Shown: in pieces, positions 48,685-60,700 of the stretch
How the letters are laid out: every line of letters starts with the position of its first letter
Numbering within the stretch: position 1 is the stretch's first letter
The notes under the pieces: model-generated
Databases searched by the model: none
The model's input: the letters and a program-made list of their open reading frames with translations, nothing else
What the model was told of the DNA's origin: nothing
DNA from: Emydura subglobosa
Taxonomy: Eukaryota; Chordata; Testudines; Chelidae
DNA: 64,000 nt
Direction: 5' to 3'
NCBI GenBank assembly: GCA_007922225.1
Contig: ML679995.1
Span: 5,212,689-5,276,688 of the forward strand
Made by a program: the position numbers and the translations under genes

Positions 48685-49200
48685 AAGTCATAGATTTAAG
48701 GCCAGAAGGGGCCATTAAAATCAACTAGTCCGATCTACATAACACAAGACCGAGAATTTCATCCAGTAGTTCTTTCATCCGGCCCATAACTTCTGGTTGA
48801 GCTACAGCAGGCCTTTTAGAAAGAGATGTCCAAACTTGATTTAAAAACTTCAAATGATAGAGAATCCTTAGGCAAGTTCTTCCAATGATTAATTACCCTC
48901 CCTGTTAAAAATTTGCACTTTATTTCTTTTCTGAATTTGTCAAGCTTCAGCCTCCAGCTATTGGATCTTGGTCTACCTTTTTCTATTACGTAAAAGACTC
49001 TCTACTATCTAAAATGTTCTCTCCTGGTAGGTTCTTGTAGACCATGATCCAGTCTCCTCTTAACCTTCTCTTGGATAAACAAATTAGATTGAGCTTTTTT
49101 AGACTTTCACTATAAGGCAGGTTTTCCAGACCACCGATCATTCTTGCAGCTCTTTCCTGAACCCTGTCCAATTTCTCATCATACTTGTTCATTCTTGTAG
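48685..49200 (-). mobile_element. CR1-like LINE 3' part
   Basis: Tail at the left (AGTCATAGATTTAAGGCCAG), then 3'UTR. At 49020-49195 the minus strand encodes a relic of the ORF2 C-terminus: KLDRVQERAARMIGGLENLP and LICLSKRRLRGDW. A diverged relative of the 16-18.5 kb copy; 5' truncated. Confidence 0.85.
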
Positions 49201-49328
49201 TACTTATCTGACTAGTAAATAGTAATAACAATCACAAACCAATAATAATAAACCAAAAAAATGTTAGGACAGATTGTCTCTCCCTAGTGCTTCTAAATTG
49301 TCGTGCGTTCTCCTCTGTGGAAGGCAGA

Positions 49329-49347
49329 TGTGTGTGTGTGTGTGTGT
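49329..49347. repeat. (TG)n microsatellite
   Basis: About nine TG units on the plus strand, i.e. CA on the CELF4 sense strand. Confidence 0.85.
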
Positions 49348-50079
49348 AAATGAGTGAGTGTTAGAAAGAGAAGAAGAAAAACAAGCCTTCCATGTTTTCC
49401 CAAAATATCAGGCTGGAGCCCCAACCCTATTGGACATTTGTGCAAATGCAGCGATCTCTGGTTGATGGCCGGGAAGATTCTCAGTGGCTTAACATCTCTT
49501 TTTATTCTGTGCTTTAGAGGGGAGGATAAGAACCGCATTTTGCCTGCCTGTGCCTTTTTTGCGGCCCTTGTGAGGCTGCATGGAAGTGCAAATCAGAACA
49601 TAGCTGGGCTCTAAATTCTGCTTCCATCATGTGTGTGTGCTTTTCTCTGCCGAGCACCACAAAGGTTCCTCAGTGTTCCCATATAGACAGCTATACCTGA
49701 GCAAGGAAAAGCCATTTAGACACTAGCAACAGGTCCTAATCATCCCTGTGCAACCAGTGGAGTTACCTCAGAGATAAATCTGGCCCAGCCGGTTTCACAT
49801 TTGTGACCGTGTGTGTTTGTTGACACTCAAAACTCTATCATTACCAGTCACAGGACACTGCACCTCTTGGGCTCACATGCCACCCTGGCCTTTTAATTGA
49901 GTGGCTAAACAAACCTGAGGCCCCACATGACTCAGATGCTATCCATTTTTCCTGGCAGAAGATTCAGCGCACATCGAAAAATCGTCACCCCCTCCTCCCC
50001 TCACCCCGTAATCAGGCTTCCGGGCAGCGTGGGCAGAATGGACCCACAAGGCGTTCTTTTCCATTAGCAGGCTACTCAC

Positions 50080-50159
50080 CGGCATAGTCTGGCTGCCGTG
50101 CAAGGCGTTGATGGCTGCTTGAGCCTCTGCGTGCGAGGAGTATTTCACAAATGCACACC
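50080..50159 (-). CDS. CELF4: CELF4 exon: middle of RRM2 with RNP1 (80 nt)
   Basis: This 80-nt exon starts with two bases completing a Gly codon and ends at phase 0 after ATG CCG. It encodes [20 protein letters not shown] followed by GSQTMP. RNP1 of RRM2 (KGCAFVKY) is split by the 11.1-kb upstream intron: Lys and the first base of Gly are in the previous exon and the aromatic RNA-stacking residues are here. The acceptor has a long CT-rich tract ending in cctcttgcag and the donor is CCG|gtgagt. As 80 is not a multiple of three, skipping this exon alone would shift the frame and truncate the protein, so constitutive use is expected. Confidence 0.96.
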
Positions 50160-51710
50160 CTGCAAGAGGAGGGAGAGGAAAGAGAAGGAGTTGTAAAACC
50201 AGAGACACGAAAGCAGCAGGCGCCTAACATGGGCAAGCGTGGCCAGCCCGGTAAAAGTGATAGACTCTATACAATACCCATATGGCTCTCCTAAACACGC
50301 GTATTATTTGCTCTCGGTGAGAGGGCCACACATGTGCATCATCCATTACAGGCCACACGTCCCAAAGAGCTTGTTGTGATGGCTTTTGACCCAAGAGGTG
50401 GGAACGGGAATTATTTATATTATGACTGCCATCTTGGCCAACATCAGGTACAGAACCTTGGACTTCCAGAGCGAAATAGCAACTGTCACTACAACTTGAG
50501 TTTGAAGAGCCGCTCTCTGGAGCTATGGGCTGCAACAGAGTTGTTTCCTCCGTGCATCAGTGCTAGCAAGGACACACAACGCACACACACACCTGTGGGT
50601 TACATTCAGAGGTTATTTCTCTTAGCCTCTTCTCTCCGGGTTTTGGGGCTGAGTGATGCAATTATGTGCCGGCACTAGGTACTCGTGTGATGAGCCCCAT
50701 ATCAGAACTATACACAGGAGTAAGCCCTGTGTCAGAGGCAGGGAGTCTCCCACCATCAATGTTACTATAACTATTGTAAATAGGGGGGAATTGACACAGA
50801 AATAAGGTAAGTGATGTGCTCGCTTTCACGTAGGCAGTGGCAGAGGTGGGAAAAATCCCCAAAGTCCTGGCTTCCAGCCCTTTCTCTTACTACTAGACTA
50901 TCCTTACCTTTGAGGCTTACAAAAGAGGCTATTGAAAACATGGGAGTTAAAACACTATTTTGGGGGGAAACAACCCCAAACCCTAAAATGTTATTGGGAA
51001 CCTGTAAATTCTCCCCCTCCCCTAAAGCTCAGATTACCTCTCAGGGGAAGTGTAGCAATTGCTGTTATAGATGGATTTAATGTATAAGGGACTAAAAGGA
51101 GACCATGAAGAGAAAGTAAGTTAGATACATTTCAGCTGGAAACAAAAAGGACCAATTATCACATAATCGCATTCCTGGGCTCCTGAGATACTTGGCCTTC
51201 CTTTTCATTAGTCAGAGCTAATCCAGAATTAGGGTGTTTAATTATTTGCAGAGATTCTTTTGCACTTTCTGGCTCTAAAAAGAAGACGATGATTAGCGAG
51301 AATGCAAAAGCTTTTCAGGTCCAGTTGCCCATTTAGAGCAGGATGTTGGCTGTAGTTCTCTCACTGCGTTTCTTCATCTTTCAAGGTGAAATCCACCTCT
51401 CTGCACAACGCCTCAATCAGCGGGAGCGATGGAAGAGTCGGAGCAGATGGAATTTACCCTGTTCAGTCCACAGGGTGCCAACGCAATCCTTTTGCAGCTA
51501 AGAGCACGAGCCGCTCCATTTGTACTAACGCACTGAGTCCCCTTGCTGGGAGCTATAGCAGATTCAGACCCTGCATTGATGAGGCACAGAAAGGAACTCA
51601 TAACAAGCTGAACAGTGAGTTTCATGCACACAAGTGTTTGCAGAGACAAAACCTAGGGTTGCCGTGGCAGGGGATGTCAATAATTCCTGTGGAACTTTTA
51701 CCTGGACCCA

Positions 51711-51878
51711 CTAACACATATTAAAACTACACCTGCCTCATCTAACACTGAGATGTTAATGTGTGTTCAACAATACATCTTTTCCCCTTGTGTAGACATG
51801 GCCATAATCCTACTCTAGACAAGGCCTTAGAAGAAGAAAACACCAGAGAATGTTTGTGTCATGAAATAACCAGTTCTT
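51711..51878 (+). repeat. Duplicated 168-bp segment, copy 1
   Basis: Starts CTAACACATATTAAAACTAC, passes a MITE-like end (TGTGTAGACATGGCC) and continues with GAAGAAGAAAACACCAGAGA to CAGTTCTT. Copy 2 is at 53789-53957 in the same orientation. Confidence 0.8.
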
Positions 51879-52124
51879 TGAGAAACTCTTACTCAGGACA
51901 TAGGGCCAGATTTTAGATGGTATTTAGGCACCTAAATGCAGATAGATGCCTAGTGGAATTTTCAAAAGCACTTATGCACCTAACTCCCATTGAAATAAAT
52001 TAGAGTTCGGCACTGAAGGCACTTTTGAACTTTGCTATCTGCCACTTCAGGTGCCTAAATATCTTAAAAGGTGTCTGGATTTTCAGTTCATCACTTTCTG
52101 AAAATTCAAGATCTCCCTCAAAGC

Positions 52125-52842
52125 TAAAAGAATGTTGGGAATCATTAGGAAAGGGAGAGATAGTAAGACAGGAAATATATTGCTTTTTTATAAATCCATG
52201 GTACGCCCATATCTTGAATGCTGTATGCAGATCTGGTCACCCCTTCTCAGAAAAGATATACTGGAACTGGAAAAGGTCCTGAAAGGGGCAACAAAAATGA
52301 TTAGGGATATGGAACGGCTTCCATATGAGGAAAGACCCCATAATAAGACTGGCACTATTCAGCCTGGAAAAGAGATGACTAAGGGGGGTTATGATAGAGG
52401 TCTATAAAATCATGACTGGCGTGGAGAAAGTCAATAAGGAAGTGTCATTTACTCCTTCTCATAACACAAGAACTAGGGGTCACCAAATAAAATTAATAGG
52501 CAGCAGGTTTAAAATGAACAAAAGAAGTATTTCTTCACACAACGCACAGTCAACCTGTGGAGCTCCTTGCCCAGAGGATGCTGTGAAGGCCAAGACTATA
52601 AAGGGGTTTGAAAAAGAACTAGATAAATTCGTGGAGGATAGTCCATCAGTGCTATTAGCTAGGATGGGCAGGGATTGCTGTTTGCCAGTCGCTGGGAATG
52701 GCCGATGGAATGGATCATTTGAGGATTATCTGTTCTGTTCATTCCCTCTGAAGCACCTGGTATTGGCCACTGTCGGAAGACAGGATACTGGGCTAGATGG
52801 ACCATTGGTTTGACCCAATATGGCCGGGCTTATATTCTAAAG
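52125..52842 (+). mobile_element. CR1/L3-like LINE 3' part
   Basis: Encodes a decayed ORF2 C-terminus on the plus strand: YKSMVRPYLECCMQIWSP and LKGATKMIRDMERLPYEERP. Then comes a 3'UTR with CACAACGCACAGTCAACCTG and the tail GGATACTGGGCTAGATGGAC plus CATTGGTTTGACCCAATATG. 5' truncated. Confidence 0.88.
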
Positions 52843-53159
52843 GTGTTGGTTCCTAGTGTCTAAGCACTATAAAAAATTGCACAGAATAGAATAGAATAAG
52901 AGCCAAAAGTACAATATAAGCATTCACAGATGGGTGACGGCAGCGACCCTGGAGATCTCTGCTGGGACAGCTCACCCTAACGTGCTGGTGGAGAAGAAAT
53001 GGAGCAATCTGCAGGAATTCTAGTGGAAAATTTCATGTACTCTTTGTTAAATGGGGTGAGAGTGTTCAAAACCCTGCAACATTGCAATAGATGCATGTGG
53101 GTCTGTTTAAAACCATCATATCAAAATAAATAAGTTGATTAAATGCATAAAAAGGATAA

Positions 53160-53480
53160 AAAGGCCCAACTTATTAATTATTTGTGTTCCCATAGCGCCT
53201 AGAGAGTCCAAAGGTGATCAGGGTCAATGAGATGATTGCTAGACACTGTACAAACTCCTAGGAAGAATTAGTCCCTTTTCTGAAGAGGGTGGACTCTAAA
53301 TAAAGACAAGCAAACGGTGGGAGAAAGGAAGTATCACCAACTGCATTTACAAATATCATTTACAGATGGGACCCTAAGGCCCAGAGAAATTAAGGATCAT
53401 GCTCAAAGTCGCACAGAAAATCCGTGGCACAGCTGGAGACTGAAGCTAGATCTCCTGAGGCAATTGCCTTAATTAAGTGC
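53160..53480 (+). repeat. MIR-like SINE relic
   Basis: TTCCCATAGCGCCTAGAGAG, AGACACTGTACAAACTCCTA and CATTTACAGATGGGACCCTA. Confidence 0.6.
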
Positions 53481-53788
53481 CTTAATTATAACTCCATCCT
53501 TCTGCTCTGAGGCCTTGTCTGTTAGTTAGTACGCAGCAAGCTTGTGTGTAAATCTGTAGCACACTAGCTGCACATAACTGTCCAGGTGGCCCCTGTTCCT
53601 GCACATTTAAGACTTCACAGCATGTTTTGACATTCTGTCTGGGCCAGGAGAGAAGACGTCTTGTTGGCATGTTTTAGCTAACATGTGCTACCCAAAAGTC
53701 TAATGTCATCAGGGCAGCGTATTCTTTGACATGTGCTGAACTGTCTGAGATGGAGCTCAGGCTCCCTCGTAGGGCTGAACCTGCCCCG

Positions 53789-53957
53789 CTAACACGTGTT
53801 AAAACTACAGCTGCCTCATCAAACACTAAGATGTGAATTTGTGTTAAAAAAGACACCTTTGTTCCCTAGTGTACACATGGCCGAAATCCTACTCTAGACG
53901 AGATCTTAGAAGAAGAAAACACCAGAGAATGTTCGTGTCATGAAATAACCAGTTCTT
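53789..53957 (+). repeat. Duplicated 168-bp segment, copy 2
   Basis: CTAACACGTGTTAAAACTAC through TCTTAGAAGAAGAAAACACC and ATGAAATAACCAGTTCTT. Nearly collinear with 51711-51878, with scattered substitutions. Confidence 0.8.
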
Positions 53958-54649
53958 CCAATGAGATGTGTCACACTGGCCTCTAGCAGGTGGTGTAGCA
54001 GCTTACCTGGAGTTCCCACTAGCTCTTCCCCACATCTAGCTGTCTCATAAGATATGACAGCTTCCCTTAGCTTCCTTGTTGGCTGACTGCTCTGTGTGTG
54101 TAAATCGGGAGTCTCAGAGCTTCAGTAAATAGCATCAACAAATGGAAACTGGTAATATTAACTCTGGCAAGGCTCAGTATTGATCCTGAATAGCTTTTTG
54201 AAAAGCAAGGCTGAGACTTCAGCTCACTCGCGCTAATAATTAAACTGGTTAGCAATATGGAGCTGCCACTCAGGTTCAGGCTTATAATGAAATTGTTAAA
54301 AAAAAAAAAAAGAAAGAGAGAGAGAGCAGGAGAGAATAAGTCTTTAGGATTGTGTCCTCCTTGGAACCAGCTGCTTACAGATCTCAGTGATTATTGCCTT
54401 TATTATTACTGAGGTTTGATTCCTTTGTGGTTGTTTTTTATACTTTACGGCTTTGCGTGGGTGCAGAGGGGCATGTGAATTTCCTGTTTTCCCTTAGTCC
54501 TAACTGGTTTTTCCAATTAATGGAGTGTTTAACCTCATAAAATCATTAGGGGTGGAGCCACGCAAAGTCAGCTAAGTCTATCTGTTTCTAGTCTGGCTGG
54601 TTTTTCCTCCCAGCTCCATAAAATACAGATAGTTGAATAGATACGTATT

Positions 54650-54780
54650 TTAAATAATATATGGAAAAGTGGCCCATTTTTCAAATTTTCAAATTTCAAT
54701 TTTCAAAATTCAAAACTTTGATGACCTTTTTCATTGAAATTTGAAATCTTTCAACCAGTGCTAGAGCTTGCCACACAGTA
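54650..54780. repeat. A/T-rich MITE-like fragment
   Basis: Runs of TTTTCAAATT words ending TTTCAACCAGTGCTAGAGC, resembling the ends of the A/T-rich MITE family. A second such piece lies at about 55680-55760. Confidence 0.4.
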
Positions 54781-55109
54781 CATCTGAATTTTTCCACAAA
54801 CATTTACGTGAAAAAGGACTCCCAATCTTTTTGTTTTGGTCAAAAATTCAATGAAAAATGTAATCAGAAAATTGAAATTCAGAAAATTGTGATTAGCTGT
54901 ATTCATAAACCACCTGTAAAAATAGATGAATAGGATTGTCATCACTTCTCTGCCTTTTCCTTTGGCATCTCCAAGTGTGCAGTCACTGAGGTGATCTTTC
55001 TGCTTTAGCCACATGAACTAACCAACTCTATTTGCTAAAGCAATAGACAAGAAAGCACTTATTTCCCACCTGTCAGCAAAACAAACAGTGCACTGAAGAA
55101 AAGCATTGT

Positions 55110-55290
55110 CATTCTTGTGAGACCTGGGTTCTATTCCCTTCTCTGCCCAGACCTCCTGTGTGACCGTGGGCACATCACTTAGCTTCTCTCTGCCTCAATT
55201 CCTCATCTGTAAAATGGGGATGACAACACTGTCCTGCCTCCCAAGGACGTTATGAGGATAAATATATTAAAAATTGAGAGGCTCTCAGAT
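55110..55290 (-). repeat. MIR SINE relic
   Basis: GACCTGGGTTCTATTCCCTT, TGTGTGACCGTGGGCACATC and CCTCATCTGTAAAATGGGGA: the clearest MIR-core match in the window. Confidence 0.7.
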
Positions 55291-57274
55291 GTCATGGTAA
55301 CAGGGGCCAGAGAAATACCTAAGATAGAATGTAGTCAGGGAACTTAGAATTCAGGGACTAAGAAGACCTGCTTTTAAACCATCTTGTCCATCTCTCTGGG
55401 CTAATGCAGAGACAAAAGACGGAGTCCAGTTCCCTGTTATCATAGGAAACCACTATATGCCCTATTGTATATTCTTGTAGGCTGCATCCATCCCAGATTT
55501 CAGTAGCTCCACCAGTGGGGCTTCCAGTACTTCCTTCAGAGGGCTTTGCTATGCCTCATTTACCTTATTGTCAGGAAATGTTTTCCTGAATTCTGGAGAT
55601 GAAATATCCTTTGTTCCTTTTCATCCCCAAGTTCCTCAGCTAATGCACCCTAAAAAGTGACTGTCAACTACCGCTGGTCAAAAAATGGAAACAAAATTTT
55701 CAGCATGGAGAATTGCATAGAATTTCTCCCCATTTTATTTCATAACTGTGAAAATTTTCTACCAGTTTTGCTGTTTGGCATCCTTTGGATATTTGAAACC
55801 AGTGATCACCTTGTGTAACTAACTTTGCAGACTTCAGCCATACCAAGATGCATGACTGGTTGGGCTTCTTCGTTACTAGGAGGGAAAGAACTTAAAAGGA
55901 ACCTTCCACTCTGCAACCACAGGCTCCCACTGTCTGAAGAAATGGGAAATTATTTCAGTTGTATCAGTGTAACATGCTTTGTGGGCTACTAAAGGGTGAC
56001 ATAATCATGTATTGATAGTTCTGACATTTCATGAGATGTTAAAAACCTGTGGAACTTTTTAAGGAAGGGGTATCACAAGTCAGGGCAGTATTGCTAACTC
56101 CACGCATTCAAAAAAATCACGAATCATCCCTAAATATTGATGAGACTGGCTTAAACCATAACACGTTAAAATAATAAATGTGAGATTCTTATTATTTGTC
56201 TTCTGGGTTTTAAGCATCTAGATTACACCTGAGTCATGTTTTCCAGCTTTTCCCTGCATCTGTGAGGACAAGAAACCTACTTGTTTTTAAAAAAGTGAAA
56301 GTTGAGATCCTCATGACTCCAGGAGCTGAAGCTTTAAGAAAAGCACCAAACTTTCCAAGATTCATGAAACAATTTCAAGAGTTGGCAACACAGTCTATAT
56401 GTTTACTCTGCCTCTTCCCTCCTCCCACTCCTGATTCTATGACCTTACGTGATGAAAACATTGGAGTGGTACTGTGGCTCAGGGCAGAAAATCCTTGTAC
56501 GAAAGAAACAGCCTCAACCTTCCTACTGTTCTTATTCTGCCACGTGAGTCTTCAGAACTTGACTAGGGGAGGAACTGAGAGGAAAGGTGAGAATGTTCTT
56601 GTTTCTTCCTCAAATTAAGTGATTCACTTAGTAAACACAGAGAAAGGCTAGAAGAGAGGATTCTTTGTTACTTTTTACATTAGGACATTTTCTTGTTCTT
56701 GCCAACATCCTTAAGTCGGTGCTAAAAGTTAACCATACTCTGGATTTTTTAAAGGTACATAGGTGCCCAACTCTCATTGACTTCCATAGGTGTTAACCCC
56801 CTAAACGCCTTTAAAAATCTGGGCCCGTGTATTTAAGCGTGTTCCTGAATAGGGGTGGACTGTTACACTGGAGCCTAATATGCTGGATGTTATTGGCCAT
56901 TTGACCGCTCTCTGGAGAACTCGGAGAAGTACATTGGTGGGCCGCAGGTTAAGTCTAATGGACAAGCGACCACGGCCCCAAAACTGGCCACCTGGTTGGC
57001 AGTTTCAGGGAAGAGGCCAAGGGGTGAATGAGCCACATGGAAGGACTGAACTACCTCTGATGCCTAGAGACTGGCCCTCTCTGGGAAGATAGTGGCAGAA
57101 CGGCAGGGAGGTGGGTGTGCAGTGGGGGAAGTTAGTGTTCTGTTTCTGCTCTGTCAATCCAGCCCCATTCACTAGCACTACATTCATTTAATTTACTTCA
57201 AAGTGATGGAGCAACAGCAGGACCAAACAGAACAGGAGGAGGAGGAAAAAGGACAGAGAGAGACCAAGGAAATA

Positions 57275-57602
57275 CTTTAGCACAAAACACACAATTAACC
57301 TGTGGAACTCATTGCCATAGGATGTTGTGATTGCCAAAAGTACAATTGGATTAAAAAAAGAACTAGATAAGTTCATGGAGGATAGGTTCAGCAATGGCTA
57401 TTAGCTCAGATGTAACCCCATGCTCGGGGCGACCGTAAACCTCTAATTGCCAGAAGCTGGGAGGGGAAGACAGGGTGGATGGCTCCAAAATTGCCCTGTT
57501 TTCTACACTCCCCCTAAAGCTCTGGTACTGGCCTCTGTGAATGATGGGATATTGGGCTGGATGGACCAATGGTCTGACCAAGCATGGCCATCTTATGTTC
57601 TT
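57275..57602 (+). mobile_element. CR1/L3-like 3' end
   Basis: AACCTGTGGAACTCATTGCC, GAACTAGATAAGTTCATGGA and the tail GGGCTGGATGGACCAATGGT followed by CTTATGTTCTT. Same family as 52125-52842 but truncated further. Confidence 0.8.
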
Positions 57603-59394
57603 AAGACCCAGGCTTTCAGGAGACGGAGCTGTAATTTAATGGCAAACCTGCCATTCTCTCAATGAGTCTGCTAAAGAGGCAAAAAAAAAGGTGTGTCAAG
57701 ACAAAGGCTGGTGTGTGTGTGTTTTCTTGTCTAGCTACCATGAGACTAACGCTTCCATAATGAGTAACAGGGAGCAGTGAAGCATCTCAAGGGTCTATGA
57801 GAAAGCTGAAAAGTGAGCTCCACGGAATAAGAACCAGATTGAACAGCCATTCAGATCAGTGGATAGAATCCCATTAATTTCAATGTGCATTGGATCAGAC
57901 TCTTAAAAAGGAGGTGGTTTGGAGGAGATCATGGCTGGGAATAATCTGAGATCCTCTGGTGTGGAACAATCCTCCCATTCTAGCCCCGTGATTGCTGTCT
58001 TCCAAAGTGTTACTACCCAATTTCTGCACTTGGTTTTAGACTTTCCCTGACACTCTCCCGCAGCGCAGAGAGTATATTGGATGGCATACTCACACTCTTC
58101 CCCTGCTGTATTGTACCATAGTGGCAAGCTGAGGCATGTCTGAGGATGAAGAATCTTTCCTGGCTGATAGTTACTTTATGGGCATATCAGTTTCTTTCTC
58201 AAACATGTCACTGTGGTTAGGGTCCTCCATCTCCATGTGGCAGAAATATGCCAGACGATGTTGTCACATGTCAAAATATCTGGTGACATATGAACTACAA
58301 CAGCAGGGCTGGTATCTTCTTCATACATGCCAGCACATTTGATGAAACGTTACATGCAGATCAATATTTAATGGATGCATTTCACTGTAAAGAGAGGAGG
58401 GCTTCCTATTTCAATTGAAGATACTTTTCTAGGAAATGGCTGGGAAAATGACCCTGATATTAGATGGAAAAACCTTGTTCAAATGCTGATGCTGGAGAAA
58501 AAGCTGTGATGTGACATGCTCCAAGGACAGAAATTCCCCAGCTTCAAGTGTCCAGGTGGAAAGTACTGTCTCAGAAGTGCCAACAACTGGCTTGTCAATC
58601 CAATTTTCACATTTGAAGTATTTGCCTCTGAAACCTGACATGGGATCTTTTCAATTGGAGATGGCAATACCAGCTGGGCACAGTGTTTAAATCAGCGTGC
58701 AGCGGATGCCCACTCAAAAATGTAAGTGCATTTGTTACCCTTGCAGTTGTGCAAGCTAGTGGGTATATGCACATGCAAAATGGCTCTTGTGTGTGTATTT
58801 ACTTCTCTTATGAGCTCAGGTTCCCATTTGTTTGCAATTTTTTACAGCATGCGCACACCGTATGCCTTGCTACGAAAGTTAGGTCCCTGTGATTATCCAG
58901 TCCATTCGTCTGGGTACAAATGCAAAATCATTCCCTTCACTCTATACATTCTTCAACACTTTGCCCATGCCAGCTATAAGCGCTGGGGTGTCTATCCTTT
59001 CCCCTTAGGAGAAGCACAGTACGGGTAGTTGAGAACACTGGGTTCTAGGTTCAGCTGCAACATCCTGTCTCCTTCATTGCTGGCTTCATTGACTTTAGAC
59101 TCTGCTTGTGGTGGAGTAAATTCCCCTTTTAAATGTCCAAAAATCAAATAATAAAACAAATTCAGAAATTCGTATAAGTACTCCAAAGTCAACATGCTTA
59201 TTGGAGCCAGCCAAACTTCCGGAGCCTGCAATACTGGTCTGCAGACTCTAGCTAGCTGAAACTTTTTTGTGGATTAGTTCCAGGAACCTCAGAGGGAAAC
59301 AGGCAGGGCCACTACAAAGCCTCCCTTGGCCACAAAGGGGCAATCTGGAGACAGTGACTCAGCTCCAGAGAGGAAATAAAATTTCAAAACCCAA

Positions 59395-60262
59395 AATCTT
59401 ACTAAAAAAATTGGGAGGGGGGTGCTTTTTTGTGCCCCTCATGCCCAGAGAAAAGCCAGGTAATTTTGACCAAAATAAAAGTTTTCTATGACCAAAAAGC
59501 CAAATGTTTCAATGAAAAAGGCTTTCCCCTGGCTAATAACACTCCTGCTTGGGGCTGGTCTAATAACAAATAGTTTGAAACAAACCTCAGGGTCCCAAAA
59601 TAAAGTCCATCAACCCACAACAGAAAAGTTAATTCACAGCCTTAGCTCTTCCGCAGGCCCAGTCTGCTCCTCATCAAGCAGCCACACCCAGCCTTTTCTA
59701 GCTGGAGTCCTTCCTTTCCCAAAGAAAGGATCCCAAACGCTCCCTGAGTTGTTTTCTCTGTCAGTCAGAGAGACCAACAGGCAAACCCCTTCTGCGGATT
59801 TCTTGATTCTCAGCCTTCTCCAACTCTCTCTGGCTCAAAGACACAAGCAGGTATGCACCTTCTGCTGCAATCATGGCCCTTACCTGCTATCTCAGGGTCC
59901 CCTGCCGGAGACTTGCTGCTCTCTGCTGCCCTCGGCAACCTTCTCCAGACCTTTTTCTCTCCCTCACCCATGCCTCTCCCTTATTTGTCCCAGAAGCCTA
60001 ATGGAATCCCACGGCTCCTCTTTATTTTCCCCATCTGGGAAGATGAGTTAACAATAGCCCAGGTGCGGCTGAGGCCATTTCCTATTAAAGGACTAGCCAT
60101 CCAGTGATACCCCAAATTTACATCTTAACCAGAGCTCACTGATGAAAGTTGAAATGTATTCTTTTTTTTTTTATGTCTTTGGAAACGTAAGGAAAAAGAA
60201 CGATTTTAAAAACAAGGTTTTCATGAAAAATAGTTGGGATTTTTTGACCAGCTCTACTGAAC
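59395..60262. repeat. A/T-rich MITE pieces around an LTR-like block
   Basis: 59395-59535 and 60125-60262 have the TTTTGACCA and GAAAAATAGTTGGG words of the A/T-rich MITE family. Between them, 59540-60108 is a CT-rich block (CCTTCTGCGGATTTCTTG, CTGCAATCATGGCCCTTACC) reminiscent of turtle LTR-like repeats. Whether one element was split by another is not established. The 187-codon open frame across the CT-rich part is a composition effect. Confidence 0.3.
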
Positions 60263-60479
60263 ATGCTACAAGAACTGTCTTTAGTTTTAGTGTTTCATTA
60301 CTTTGGCTTATGCTCCCAACGGAAAAGGTCAAACTCCCATTGTCTTCATTGGGTGCAAGAGCAGACACTAAAAGTTTATTCTTGTCATGTATCGATAAAC
60401 TGTAGTGGCCACCGTGAGAATCACACATGATAATGAAGAGGAACTTTTTATGTTTGAGGTGATAGAGAAGAGAAAGTGG

Positions 60480-60700
60480 ACCTAAGTTCCATCTTTGGCT
60501 CTGCTACTGGACTGCTGTGTGAACTTACAGAGGCTCTTTCCCTCTGGGAGGTTCTTTCCCCCCCGCCCTTGTCTTGTCTATTTGCCCTTTTGCTCTATGG
60601 GACAGAGACCGTCTCTGATTATTTGTCTGTACAGCACCCAGAATAATGTTGCCCTGATATGGATTGGGGCCTGTAATACAAATAATAAAATCTCCTGGGC
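60480..60700 (-). repeat. MIR-like SINE relic
   Basis: TTGGCTCTGCTACTGGACTG, GGGACAGAGACCGTCTCTGA and TCTGTACAGCACCCAGAATA with an AATAATAAAA end. Confidence 0.6.

Larger units (their letters stand above)
32525..50079 (-). other. CELF4: CELF4 intron between the 80-nt and 144-nt exons
   Basis: The longest visible intron, 17.6 kb. Contents: a C homopolymer (33040), MITEs (33978, 34405, 40040, 45715), CR1 tails (34912, 37735, 41185, 46130, 48685), SINE relics (36040, 36990, 40346, 40850, 45905), and AG and TG runs (43183, 49329). Blocks 35690-35840, 42380-42545 and 44400-44660 look single-copy and AT-rich. 37800-40030, 41400-42370, 46270-47500 and 47950-48680 show nothing I can name. Confidence 0.85.

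Noticed and set aside
59488..60051. 187-codon open frame on the plus strand
   Set aside because: Low-complexity Ser/Pro/Leu composition from CT-rich DNA in an LTR-like block; no domain.
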